DNA of 7,880 nucleotides from CAYQUV01 sp964421005 (lineage in GTDB: Bacteria > Patescibacteriota > Minisyncoccia > Minisyncoccales > CG1-02-41-26): contig CAYQUV010000032.1 of NCBI GenBank assembly GCA_964421005.1, positions 1-7,880 on the forward strand. Reading direction: 5' to 3'. Shown here piece after piece: positions 1 to 4,852 of the stretch (position 1 is its first letter; every line of letters starts with the position of its first letter). The notes under the pieces were generated by a model. The model saw only the letters and a list, made by a program, of their open reading frames with translations, did no database searches and was not told the origin of the DNA. The translations under genes were made by a program, and so were the position numbers.

Positions 1-59
<59 letters not shown>

Positions 60-105
60 AATAGAACTCGGAGCAACTCAGAAAAACCAATTATTAATCC
101 TTATT

Positions 106-120
106 TAGTTTGAAAGAACA
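106..120 (-). promoter_or_regulatory. boxA-like antitermination element in the rRNA leader
   Basis: The minus strand reads TGTTCTTTCAAACTA, very close to the boxA element of rRNA leaders (UGUUCUUUGAAAACUA in Firmicutes, UGCUCUUUAACA in E. coli), which NusB/S10 bind to prevent Rho-dependent termination of rRNA transcripts. It lies between the predicted transcription start (about 141) and the 16S 5' end (about 59), where boxA is expected. The match is by eye, and no clear boxB hairpin is visible beside it. Confidence 0.5.
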
Positions 121-147
121 TACATATAATAACTATCTTACTTTATC

Positions 148-175
148 ATTTTAATTATTTTATCAACTATGTCAA
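148..175 (-). promoter_or_regulatory. rRNA operon promoter, sigma70 type
   Basis: The minus strand has a perfect -35 hexamer TTGACA (175-170), a 16-base spacer, and a -10 hexamer TAAAAT (153-148). Transcription would start near position 141, giving a leader of about 80 bases before 16S that contains the boxA-like element. The promoter lies downstream of the tRNA terminator, so rRNA can be expressed independently of the rpsB-tsf operon. A tandem repeat directly abuts the -35 box. Confidence 0.65.
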
Positions 176-227
176 GGTCAGTTCGTCAGTTCAAGTTCAT
201 CGGTAAAGTTTATCTGTAAAGTTTATC
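176..227 (-). repeat. degenerate ~13-bp tandem repeat upstream of the rRNA -35 box
   Basis: On the minus strand four consecutive units decay toward the promoter: GATAAACTTTACA (227-215), GATAAACTTTACC (214-202), GATGAACTTGAAC (201-189), then, after one base, GACGAACTGACC (187-176), immediately followed by the -35 TTGACA. The first two differ only in their last base, and the later ones keep the GA-AAC-T core. The 10-mer GATAAACTTT occurs once more at 412-403, touching the 5' end of the tRNA gene. The repeat occupies the position of an UP element or activator sites, but no known site was recognised. Confidence 0.6.
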
Positions 228-238
228 GGTTTAAAATT

Positions 239-257
239 CCACCGGCTCTTCCGGTGG
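239..257 (-). terminator. hairpin terminator between tRNA-Thr and the rRNA promoter
   Basis: CCACCGG (239-245) and CCGGTGG (251-257) form a perfect 7-bp GC-rich stem around a 5-base loop. On the minus strand the stem is followed by AATTTT, a short T run, and preceded by AACC. This suits an intrinsic terminator for the transcript carrying tRNA-Thr. The T tract is interrupted, so termination may be partial. On the plus strand the following GTTATTTC is a poorer T tract, and no plus-strand gene lies upstream. Confidence 0.55.
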
Positions 258-290
258 GTTATTTCAGGTTGGTCGTCCGGGCAAACTTAA

Positions 291-309
291 ATTAAACAAA
301 TCGTTTAAT
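291..309 (-). repeat. AT-rich hairpin 3' of tRNA-Thr
   Basis: ATTAAAC (291-297) and GTTTAAT (303-309) form a perfect 7-bp inverted repeat with a 5-base loop, about 20 bases beyond the tRNA 3' end in the direction of transcription. No T tract follows, so it is not a terminator by itself. It could be a 3' trailer structure that affects tRNA processing, or chance in AT-rich DNA. Confidence 0.35.
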
Positions 310-329
310 ATTCTCTTGTCTGATTAAGG

Positions 330-402
330 AGCCTGAGGTCGGATTCGAACCGACGACCTATGGTTTACAAAACCATTGCTCTAGCCACTGAGCTACTCAG
401 GC
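330..402 (-). tRNA. tRNA-Thr, anticodon UGU
   Basis: The minus strand folds into a complete cloverleaf: acceptor stem GCCTGAG/CTCAGGC (7 perfect pairs), D stem GCTC/GAGC, anticodon stem ATGGT/ACCAT with loop TTTGTAA, a 5-base variable loop, and T stem GTCGG/CCGAC with loop TTCGAAT. The anticodon TGT reads ACA (threonine). G1-C72 and C2-G71 agree with known threonine identity elements. The discriminator base is T. The next bases are CCT, so the CCA tail is not encoded and must be added by tRNA nucleotidyltransferase. The 5' end lies only 5 bases after the stop codon of the preceding protein gene, suggesting co-transcription and release by RNase P. Confidence 0.97.
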
Positions 403-407
403 AAAGT

Positions 408-698
408 TTATCCCTGCCTTATTTTTTCCCAATAATCGTCAGAAAACTTGTTCTCTCTCCCTTGGAATTTTCTTTTTAAATTCTTCAAATTTGAAAATCT
501 GCTTTTTAAAAAAGGGAGAAAATCTTTGTTTCTTTCTTTAACTCTTTTTAAAATGGAAGAATAAGAAATACCTTTTTTTCTTTTTAATTCTTCTTCTGAA
601 ATCGGCAAACTGCTCAAAACCGGAATTTTCTTTACTATAATCGTTCCCATACCGATAATGCTTCCTATTAAAATTATTTTAGCCGTTAGGACTAACAT
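408..698 (-). CDS. small membrane-anchored protein of unknown function
   Basis: This 96-residue protein is not recognised by name. Residues 2-22 form one strong hydrophobic segment (LVLTAKIILIGSIIGMGTII), followed by KKIPVLSSLP and then a very basic, hydrophilic tail ending in SDDYWEKIRQG. The positive charges after the helix predict an N-out, C-in single-span protein with the basic tail in the cytoplasm. The gene starts 23 bases after the tsf stop and ends 5 bases before tRNA-Thr, so it looks like part of the rpsB-tsf transcript. No Shine-Dalgarno sequence precedes the ATG. A later start at Met17 would cut the membrane segment in half, so the first ATG is preferred. Small proteins with a membrane helix followed by KIPxLxxLP are, from memory and unchecked, recurrent in Patescibacteria. 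Coding status is supported by operon spacing and coherent composition, and function is unknown. Confidence 0.8.
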   Translation of the reverse strand: MLVLTAKIILIGSIIGMGTIIVKKIPVLSSLPISEEELKRKKGISYSSILKRVKERNKDFLPFLKSRFSNLKNLKRKFQGRENKFSDDYWEKIRQG

Positions 699-721
699 AA
701 ATCATTGATGAGTTATACTAA

Positions 722-1306
722 TTATATCTCATATCTGGAAAACTTTTTTATTCCTATCCTTTCACCGGTTTTAGCTATATAGTCATTGATTAAATCTTCA
801 ATTGTTCTCTCTTCATTTTTTATCCAGGGTTGAGAAAGAAGAGAAACTTCTTTTTTGTATTTTTCCAACTTTCCATTGATAATCTGGTCAACTATTTTCT
901 GAGGTTTCCCGCTTCCATCAAATTGTTTTTGATAAATCTTTCTTTCTCCGTCCAGAAATTCTTCCGGGATATCCTCCTTTTTAACGAACAAGGGCCGAGA
1001 GGCTGCGATCTGTAAACAAATTTCATGAGCCAGTTTCTTGAAATCATCTGATTTTGCCACAAAATCAGTTTCGCAATGAAGTTCAAGCAAAACTCCGATC
1101 TTATTTCCGGGATGAACGTAACTTGCCACAATTCCGTGGGAAATTTCCCTTCCTTCTTTTCCCTTAACTATTTCTTTTCCTTTTTCTCTTAAAATTTCTT
1201 TTGCTCTCCGGATATCCCCCTCTGCTTCTTCCAGCGCTTTTTTACACTCCATCATTGAAATTCCTGTCTCTTCTCTAAGTTGTTTAAGTTGTTCAATAGA
1301 AACCAT
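722..1306 (-). CDS. tsf: translation elongation factor Ts
   Basis: EF-Ts is the nucleotide exchange factor that regenerates EF-Tu-GTP from EF-Tu-GDP in the cytoplasm. The N-terminal UBA-like domain (residues 1-45, with TGISMMECKKALEEAEGDI) is followed by the core containing the hallmark ETDFVA motif; its Thr-Asp-Phe falls at residues 80-82, where Asp and Phe wedge into EF-Tu near the Mg2+ site. The C-terminal helix (RTIEDLINDYIAKTGERI) is conserved. At 194 residues it is the short, single-core form seen in Thermus and cyanobacteria rather than the ~283-residue E. coli form. It follows rpsB, the standard partner, after an unusually long 110-base spacer with strong dyad symmetry. No Shine-Dalgarno sequence precedes the ATG. 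The stop is TAA. Confidence 0.98.
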   Translation of the reverse strand: MVSIEQLKQLREETGISMMECKKALEEAEGDIRRAKEILREKGKEIVKGKEGREISHGIVASYVHPGNKIGVLLELHCETDFVAKSDDFKKLAHEICLQIAASRPLFVKKEDIPEEFLDGERKIYQKQFDGSGKPQKIVDQIINGKLEKYKKEVSLLSQPWIKNEERTIEDLINDYIAKTGERIGIKKFSRYEI

Positions 1307-1332
1307 ATTTAATAATAATTAATTAATAATTC

Positions 1333-1399
1333 TAGAGTTTTAACATTCTTCACAATTTAAATCGAGTTTTCTCGATTAAATCGTTGTAAATAAACTCTA
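1333..1399 (-). promoter_or_regulatory. large imperfect palindrome in the rpsB-tsf spacer
   Basis: Nested complementary arms span the spacer: outer TAGAGTTT (1333-1340) with AAACTCTA (1392-1399), middle ACAA (1352-1355) with TTGT (1384-1387) and TTT (1356-1358) with AAA (1378-1380), and inner AATCGAG (1360-1366) with CTCGATT (1371-1377) around a TTTT loop. In the minus-strand transcript this would fold into a long interrupted stem starting 17 bases after the rpsB stop codon. No T tract follows, so it is not a standard intrinsic terminator. It may be a processing site, a partial attenuator tuning tsf relative to rpsB, or an mRNA stabiliser. Function is inferred from position only. Confidence 0.5.
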
Positions 1400-1416
1400 A
1401 GGCAACCTTTGGAGGA

Positions 1417-2160
1417 TTATTTTTTAGCTTTTTTAACTACTTCCTTAAATTTTTCCAAAATATATCTCACAGAAGAAATAGCATCGTCATTTGCCGGAAT
1501 AGGATAATCAACCGAGGAAGGATCAACATTGGTGTCAATTATGGCTATTACTTTCACACCCTTAGACTTTGCTTCTTTTAAAGCCAATTTATCTACTTTA
1601 ACATCGCAGATAAAAACTGCCTCCGGAATTTTTTCCAAATCTTTTATTCCTTCAAATTTTTTCTCTAATTCAACCAATTCTTTTTCTTTTCTCATCTTTT
1701 CCTTTTTGGGAAATTTCTCAAATCCGGTTTCGATTTTTTCTTTTTTCAAATCCCTGTAATATTTAGCTCTTTGAGAAATTACTTTGAAATTGGAAAAAGT
1801 ACCACCCAACCAGCGCTCATTAACATAAGAAAGACCGCAACTCTCGGCTATTTCTTTAACTAAATTTCTCAAAGGTGGTTTTGTTCCGACCAGAACTATA
1901 TTCCCTCCTTCTTCAAAAATCTTGGAAGCAAAATCCAGCGCTCTTTCTAAACATTCTTTTGTTTTATTTAAATCAATTATATGAACGGTATTCCTGATAC
2001 CAACAACATAATTTGCCATTTTGGGATGAAGTTTTGAAATTCTGTGCCCTAAATGAACACCTTTCTCTGTCATTTCATCAACATCTATTCCAAAATGTTC
2101 TTCCTTGGTCTTTTTCTTTTCTTTTGTTTTTTCTTTTGGTTTTTCTTTTTTTTCAACCAT
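1417..2160 (-). CDS. rpsB: 30S ribosomal protein S2 (uS2)
   Basis: S2 is a late-assembling small-subunit protein on the back of the 30S particle and is needed for S1 docking where S1 exists. Family hallmarks are in order: GVHLGH (34-39), PKM (46-48), HIIDLNKT (60-67), RWLGGT (116-121), and PANDDAISS near residues 222-230 preceded by DTNVDPSSVDYPI. The length of 247 is close to the usual ~240, but the first ~22 residues are an extra lysine/glutamate-rich extension before the normal N-terminus, and the central helical hairpin (130-175) is also highly charged. The gene opens the rpsB-tsf operon and is transcribed divergently from rpmE. No Shine-Dalgarno sequence is visible before the ATG. Candidate promoters lie at 2193-2240. 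Confidence 0.98.
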   Translation of the reverse strand: MVEKKEKPKEKTKEKKKTKEEHFGIDVDEMTEKGVHLGHRISKLHPKMANYVVGIRNTVHIIDLNKTKECLERALDFASKIFEEGGNIVLVGTKPPLRNLVKEIAESCGLSYVNERWLGGTFSNFKVISQRAKYYRDLKKEKIETGFEKFPKKEKMRKEKELVELEKKFEGIKDLEKIPEAVFICDVKVDKLALKEAKSKGVKVIAIIDTNVDPSSVDYPIPANDDAISSVRYILEKFKEVVKKAKK

Positions 2161-2192
2161 AACTTTTACGTTAAATTATTATTTAAATATAA

Positions 2193-2240
2193 ATTATAAC
2201 ATAATTTAAGTATTTTATAATATAATTATTGATTTTTCAA
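2193..2240 (-). promoter_or_regulatory. rpsB-tsf promoter region (two candidate sigma70 promoters)
   Basis: Two candidates are seen on the minus strand. The distal one has -35 TTGAAA (2240-2235), a 17-base spacer and -10 TAAAAT (2217-2212). The proximal one is an extended -10, TGTTATAAT (2201-2193), with no good -35; it would start transcripts near 2186 and leave a leader of about 25 bases before the rpsB ATG. The region is extremely AT-rich, so chance matches are likely, but the first has good spacing and the second a perfect -10 with the TGn extension. Confidence 0.5.
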
Positions 2241-2242
2241 TA
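2227..2242. repeat. short inverted repeat between the divergent promoters
   Basis: TATTGA (2227-2232) and TCAATA (2237-2242) form a perfect 6-bp inverted repeat around TTTT. The right arm overlaps the TTTCAA/TTGAAA stretch that can serve as a -35 element in both directions. This could be an operator shared by the rpsB and rpmE promoters, or chance symmetry in AT-rich DNA. Confidence 0.4.
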
Positions 2243-2264
2243 GCTTTTTGTTATTATCTATAAT
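2235..2264 (+). promoter_or_regulatory. rpmE-prfA promoter
   Basis: A consensus -10 TATAAT lies at 2259-2264. The best-spaced -35 is a weak TTTCAA at 2235-2240 with an 18-base spacer; it is the same stretch read as TTGAAA on the other strand for rpsB. Transcription would begin near 2271, leaving a leader of only about 11 bases that includes the purine-rich Shine-Dalgarno stretch AGAAGGGA (2273-2280) before the rpmE ATG. Confidence 0.5.
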
Positions 2265-2281
2265 ATATTATTAGAAGGGAC

Positions 2282-2524
2282 ATGAAAAAAGATCTTCATC
2301 CAAAATATTATCATAAAGCAAAAGTCCACTGCGCCTGTGGAGCAAGTTTTGAAATAGGCTCAACCCAGGAGCATATTGAAACAGAAATTTGTTCAAACTG
2401 CCATCCTTTTTATACCGGTAAAGAAAAAATAATTGACACTACCGGAAGAGTTGAAAAGTTCAAAAAGAGATTGGAGAAAAAGAGAGAAAAAGAGAAAGAA
2501 CGAGAGAGAAAAAATAAAAAATGA
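2282..2524 (+). CDS. rpmE: 50S ribosomal protein L31 (bL31), zinc-binding type
   Basis: L31 sits at the central protuberance and helps bridge the 50S and 30S subunits. The protein begins MKKDLHPKYY and carries the four zinc ligands of the C+ form: C17-x-C19 and C37-x2-C40, with the family HPFYTGK motif right after. The core ends near GRVEKFKKR, about residue 64; beyond it is a highly charged K/E/R tail to residue 80, longer than usual. AGAAGGGA three to nine bases upstream makes this the best Shine-Dalgarno match in the window and fixes the start. The TGA stop overlaps the ATG of the release factor gene as ATGA, indicating translational coupling. The rpmE-prfA pairing is common in bacteria. 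Confidence 0.97.
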   Translation: MKKDLHPKYYHKAKVHCACGASFEIGSTQEHIETEICSNCHPFYTGKEKIIDTTGRVEKFKKRLEKKREKEKERERKNKK

Positions 2525-3258
2525 ATACCGCTGAAACAAAATCAATAATTATAGAAATTAGAGCAGGGGCAGGCGGCGAAGAGGCTGCCTTATTTGCTGG
2601 TCTCCTTTTTCGGATGTACACAAAATACGCTCAAAGGAAAGGTTGGAAATTCAAGATTCTTGACGAAAACCGAACAGAACTGGGAGGTATAAAACAGGTT
2701 GTTTTTCAGATAGATGGCCAGGATGCTTTTTCAAAAATGAAATATGAAGGAGGCGTCCATAGAGTTCAGCGAGTTCCAAAAACAGAAAAAGGTAACCGTA
2801 TTCATACCTCAACAGTTTCTGTAGCCGTTTTACCAATTCCAACCCTAACCCAAATTCAACTAAATCCTTCCGATATCAAGATGGATTTTTTCAAAGCCTC
2901 GGGGCCGGGCGGTCAATATGTTAACAAACGACAAACCGCCGTTCGTATCACTCATCTGCCATCGGGAATGGTAGTTTCTTCTCAAACCTCAAGAAATCTC
3001 GAAGATAATAAAAAAGCTGCTCTGAGTATCTTAAAGGCAAAACTTTTCGAAAAAGAAAAAAAAGAAAAAGAAAGCGAGCAAGAAAAAGCAAGAAAAATCC
3101 AAATTGGCAAAGGGATGAGGGCGGAAAAAATCAGAACTTATAACTTCCCACAGGATAGAATTACCGACCACCGGATAAAAAAAAGCTGGCATAACATAGA
3201 AAAAATTATGTCAGGCGATTTAGAGCCTCTGATTAGCAAACTCCAAAAACTCTCTTAA
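2521..3258 (+). CDS. prfA: peptide chain release factor 1, short form lacking domain 1
   Basis: RF1 reads UAA and UAG in the ribosomal A site and triggers peptide release. The N-terminal part here (IRAGAGGEEAALFAG, residues 13-27) is the start of RF1 domain 2. The codon-recognition loop reads VQRVPKTEKGNRIHTS, with P86-K-T88 matching the RF1 P-x-T tripeptide rather than the RF2 SPF. The catalytic GGQ is at 130-132 (GPGGQYVNK). The C-terminal EKIRTYNFPQDRITDHRI signature is intact. P-x-T and GGQ each sit about 102 residues earlier than in E. coli RF1 (188 and 233), so the first ~100 residues, the helical domain 1 that contacts the stalk base, are absent. The length is 245 instead of ~360. An in-frame TAA at 2515-2517 excludes an upstream extension. 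The ATG overlaps the rpmE stop. The usual downstream prmC is not adjacent. A degenerate RF paralogue is less likely because both functional motifs survive. Confidence 0.93.
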   Translation: MNTAETKSIIIEIRAGAGGEEAALFAGLLFRMYTKYAQRKGWKFKILDENRTELGGIKQVVFQIDGQDAFSKMKYEGGVHRVQRVPKTEKGNRIHTSTVSVAVLPIPTLTQIQLNPSDIKMDFFKASGPGGQYVNKRQTAVRITHLPSGMVVSSQTSRNLEDNKKAALSILKAKLFEKEKKEKESEQEKARKIQIGKGMRAEKIRTYNFPQDRITDHRIKKSWHNIEKIMSGDLEPLISKLQKLS

Positions 3259-3297
3259 TTCTCACTTGTTTTTTTATTCCTGGCTTTCTGTTCTTTG

Positions 3298-3319
3298 CCA
3301 ATTGTTTTTTTGTTATTGG
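3298..3319. terminator. weak hairpin in the convergent prfA / transglycosylase gap
   Basis: The 79-base gap between the convergent stop codons holds CCAAT (3298-3302) and ATTGG (3315-3319) as a 5-bp AT-rich stem around a 12-base T-rich loop, and a T-rich run near 3268-3277 just after the prfA stop. Neither is a convincing intrinsic terminator, and nothing else was recognised in the gap. Confidence 0.2.
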
Positions 3320-3337
3320 TTCTTGATATTTTAGTGT

Positions 3338-4804
3338 TTAGTACTTAAAAACTCCCTCGTCAATATACTGCTGGAATCGGGAAGCATATTTCATTACATT
3401 GTAAGTATAGGTATTAGCGCCGGCTATCTTGCAGGTCCAGGTCAGTTTTGTTGTTCCGCAAAGATAGGCTCTGGCTGCTCCAATTTCATCTATTTCTCTC
3501 TTGGAGGCTGCTCCAAAATCAGACAAATACAAACCGGCTGCCAGGAAAGCATCTTTAACCCGCCAGGGATTAGCCGGCTTAACCCCGGTGATTTTTTCAA
3601 CCCGTTCTTTATAACCGAATTTCACCCAAGTTTCAGGCATAAACTGAGCCGGGCCCATTGCTCCTCCCCACTGAACTTTTCCTCCATTAACGGCGCAAGA
3701 AACGGGGGTAGTATTCGGGTCTAAACCCAATTCTCTGACAACTTGTTCAAAATAAGGCCAGTGCCTCTGAGTCATAATTTCTTTCCAATGAATCTCCGGG
3801 TGACGGCAAAAAGGAGCACTGCCGCAATTACACTGCCCGACATTGTTGCCGATATCTGATTCAACTTTCAAAAGGCCCAATAAAAAAGCGGGACGGATTC
3901 CTGTGATTCTTTCAACCTCAAGGGCTAAATTATAAGCCTGCTCCAGAGTTAAAGCTTCACCTTCCGAAACCTGAGCTAACTCAAAAATTTTCTTTCTGAT
4001 TTCTTGAGCTCTTTTTTTTGACTCGCTCAAATATTTTTGATATAAGACCTCTTCGCCTTTTGTTTTCTCCAGAATGTTCTTTTTCTGAAGTTGGAGATCT
4101 TTACTTTTTTCTTTCTGCAAATTGACCAAAATCTGGGTATGCTCCAATTGATTTTTCTCTGAAACCATTGAATTCTTCTGACTTTCTAAAGAAGTTTTCA
4201 GCTCTTTAATATCTTTAAGCAAATTTTGAGTTTCTTTATTCAAAGATTCAAGAGCTATCAAATCATCAAAAAAATCACTTAAATTTTCTTCGGCTAAAAG
4301 AACTTCCAAAAGAGAGATTTGGTCTTCCTCATATCTCAATTGTAATAAAACGGACAATTTTTCTTTAATTTCGGCAATTTTTTTGCCCGTTACATCAATT
4401 GACTTCTCAGTGTCGCTTATCTGCAAATTAAGGTCTTTGATAATAAGATTATTTTTATAAATATTATAGTCAAGGTTTCTGATTTTCGTTGTTAGAGCCC
4501 AAATTTCGTTTTCCAAGCTTGTTTTTTTCTGTTTAATTTGAGCAATTTCTGATTGATACTCCTCCGATTTCTGCTGATAATATCTTCCGCATTCTTCCAA
4601 AATCCGGCGACATTCTTCCACCCCTAACTTCTCACATTCGGCGTCAATGTTTTTGCTAAAAGAAGGACAAACTTCGTCAGGATTAAAACCAGAATCTTTG
4701 GCAAAAATTATAATCCCGAAACCGGGTGATAAAAAAACAGGCAACAAAAAAATCCAACTTAAAACGGCGATTAAGAAGATTTTTGAAAAACGAGAAAATT
4801 TCAT
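3338..4804 (-). CDS. secreted or membrane-anchored coiled-coil lytic murein transglycosylase
   Basis: The N-terminus (residues 1-36) has KFSRFSK followed by a long hydrophobic stretch, a signal peptide or anchor. Residues ~75-275 are a charged coiled coil with a hydrophobic break (SLLEVLLAEENLSDFFDDL, 164-182) like the hinge of PcsB, CwlO and EnvC hydrolase regulators. Residues ~285-485 form a lytic transglycosylase domain: PAFLLGLLKVES with the likely catalytic Glu at 315, and GAMGPAQFMPETW (381-393), the MltB/SLT-type signature. Such enzymes cleave the MurNAc-GlcNAc bond to 1,6-anhydro products in the cell wall. Ten cysteines lie in the exported part (46, 57, 65, 72, 325, 327, 333, 370, 449, 458), suggesting disulfides. 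The coiled coil hints at control by FtsEX-like partners; none is in the window. The gene lies 48 bases after rplY and probably ends the minus-strand run. No Shine-Dalgarno sequence was seen. Confidence 0.9.
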   Translation of the reverse strand: MKFSRFSKIFLIAVLSWIFLLPVFLSPGFGIIIFAKDSGFNPDEVCPSFSKNIDAECEKLGVEECRRILEECGRYYQQKSEEYQSEIAQIKQKKTSLENEIWALTTKIRNLDYNIYKNNLIIKDLNLQISDTEKSIDVTGKKIAEIKEKLSVLLQLRYEEDQISLLEVLLAEENLSDFFDDLIALESLNKETQNLLKDIKELKTSLESQKNSMVSEKNQLEHTQILVNLQKEKSKDLQLQKKNILEKTKGEEVLYQKYLSESKKRAQEIRKKIFELAQVSEGEALTLEQAYNLALEVERITGIRPAFLLGLLKVESDIGNNVGQCNCGSAPFCRHPEIHWKEIMTQRHWPYFEQVVRELGLDPNTTPVSCAVNGGKVQWGGAMGPAQFMPETWVKFGYKERVEKITGVKPANPWRVKDAFLAAGLYLSDFGAASKREIDEIGAARAYLCGTTKLTWTCKIAGANTYTYNVMKYASRFQQYIDEGVFKY

Positions 4805-4852
4805 AAAATAAAGCTCTCAATTACCTCGCAGAGCGGGATTTTAAAATAAAAA

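Noticed and set aside
892..1131. Minus-strand ORF overlapping tsf in another frame
   Set aside because: It is a shadow of tsf: unlikely composition, no start context, and the tsf frame carries all conserved motifs.
1529..1759. Plus-strand ORF rich in S and F opposite rpsB
   Set aside because: This is the antisense of a lysine/glutamate-rich coding region, which leaves a long open frame by composition alone. The same applies to 4857-5084 and 5176-5412 opposite rplY, 830-1015 opposite tsf and 6976-7158 opposite ppsA.
4813..4837. Possible small hairpins in the rplY-transglycosylase gap (CTCGC-AGA-GCGGG; GCTCT...AGAGC followed by TTTATTTT)
   Set aside because: The stems are only about 5 bp, one needs a wobble pair on the plus strand, and the other has a 12-base loop. 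Too weak to call a terminator.
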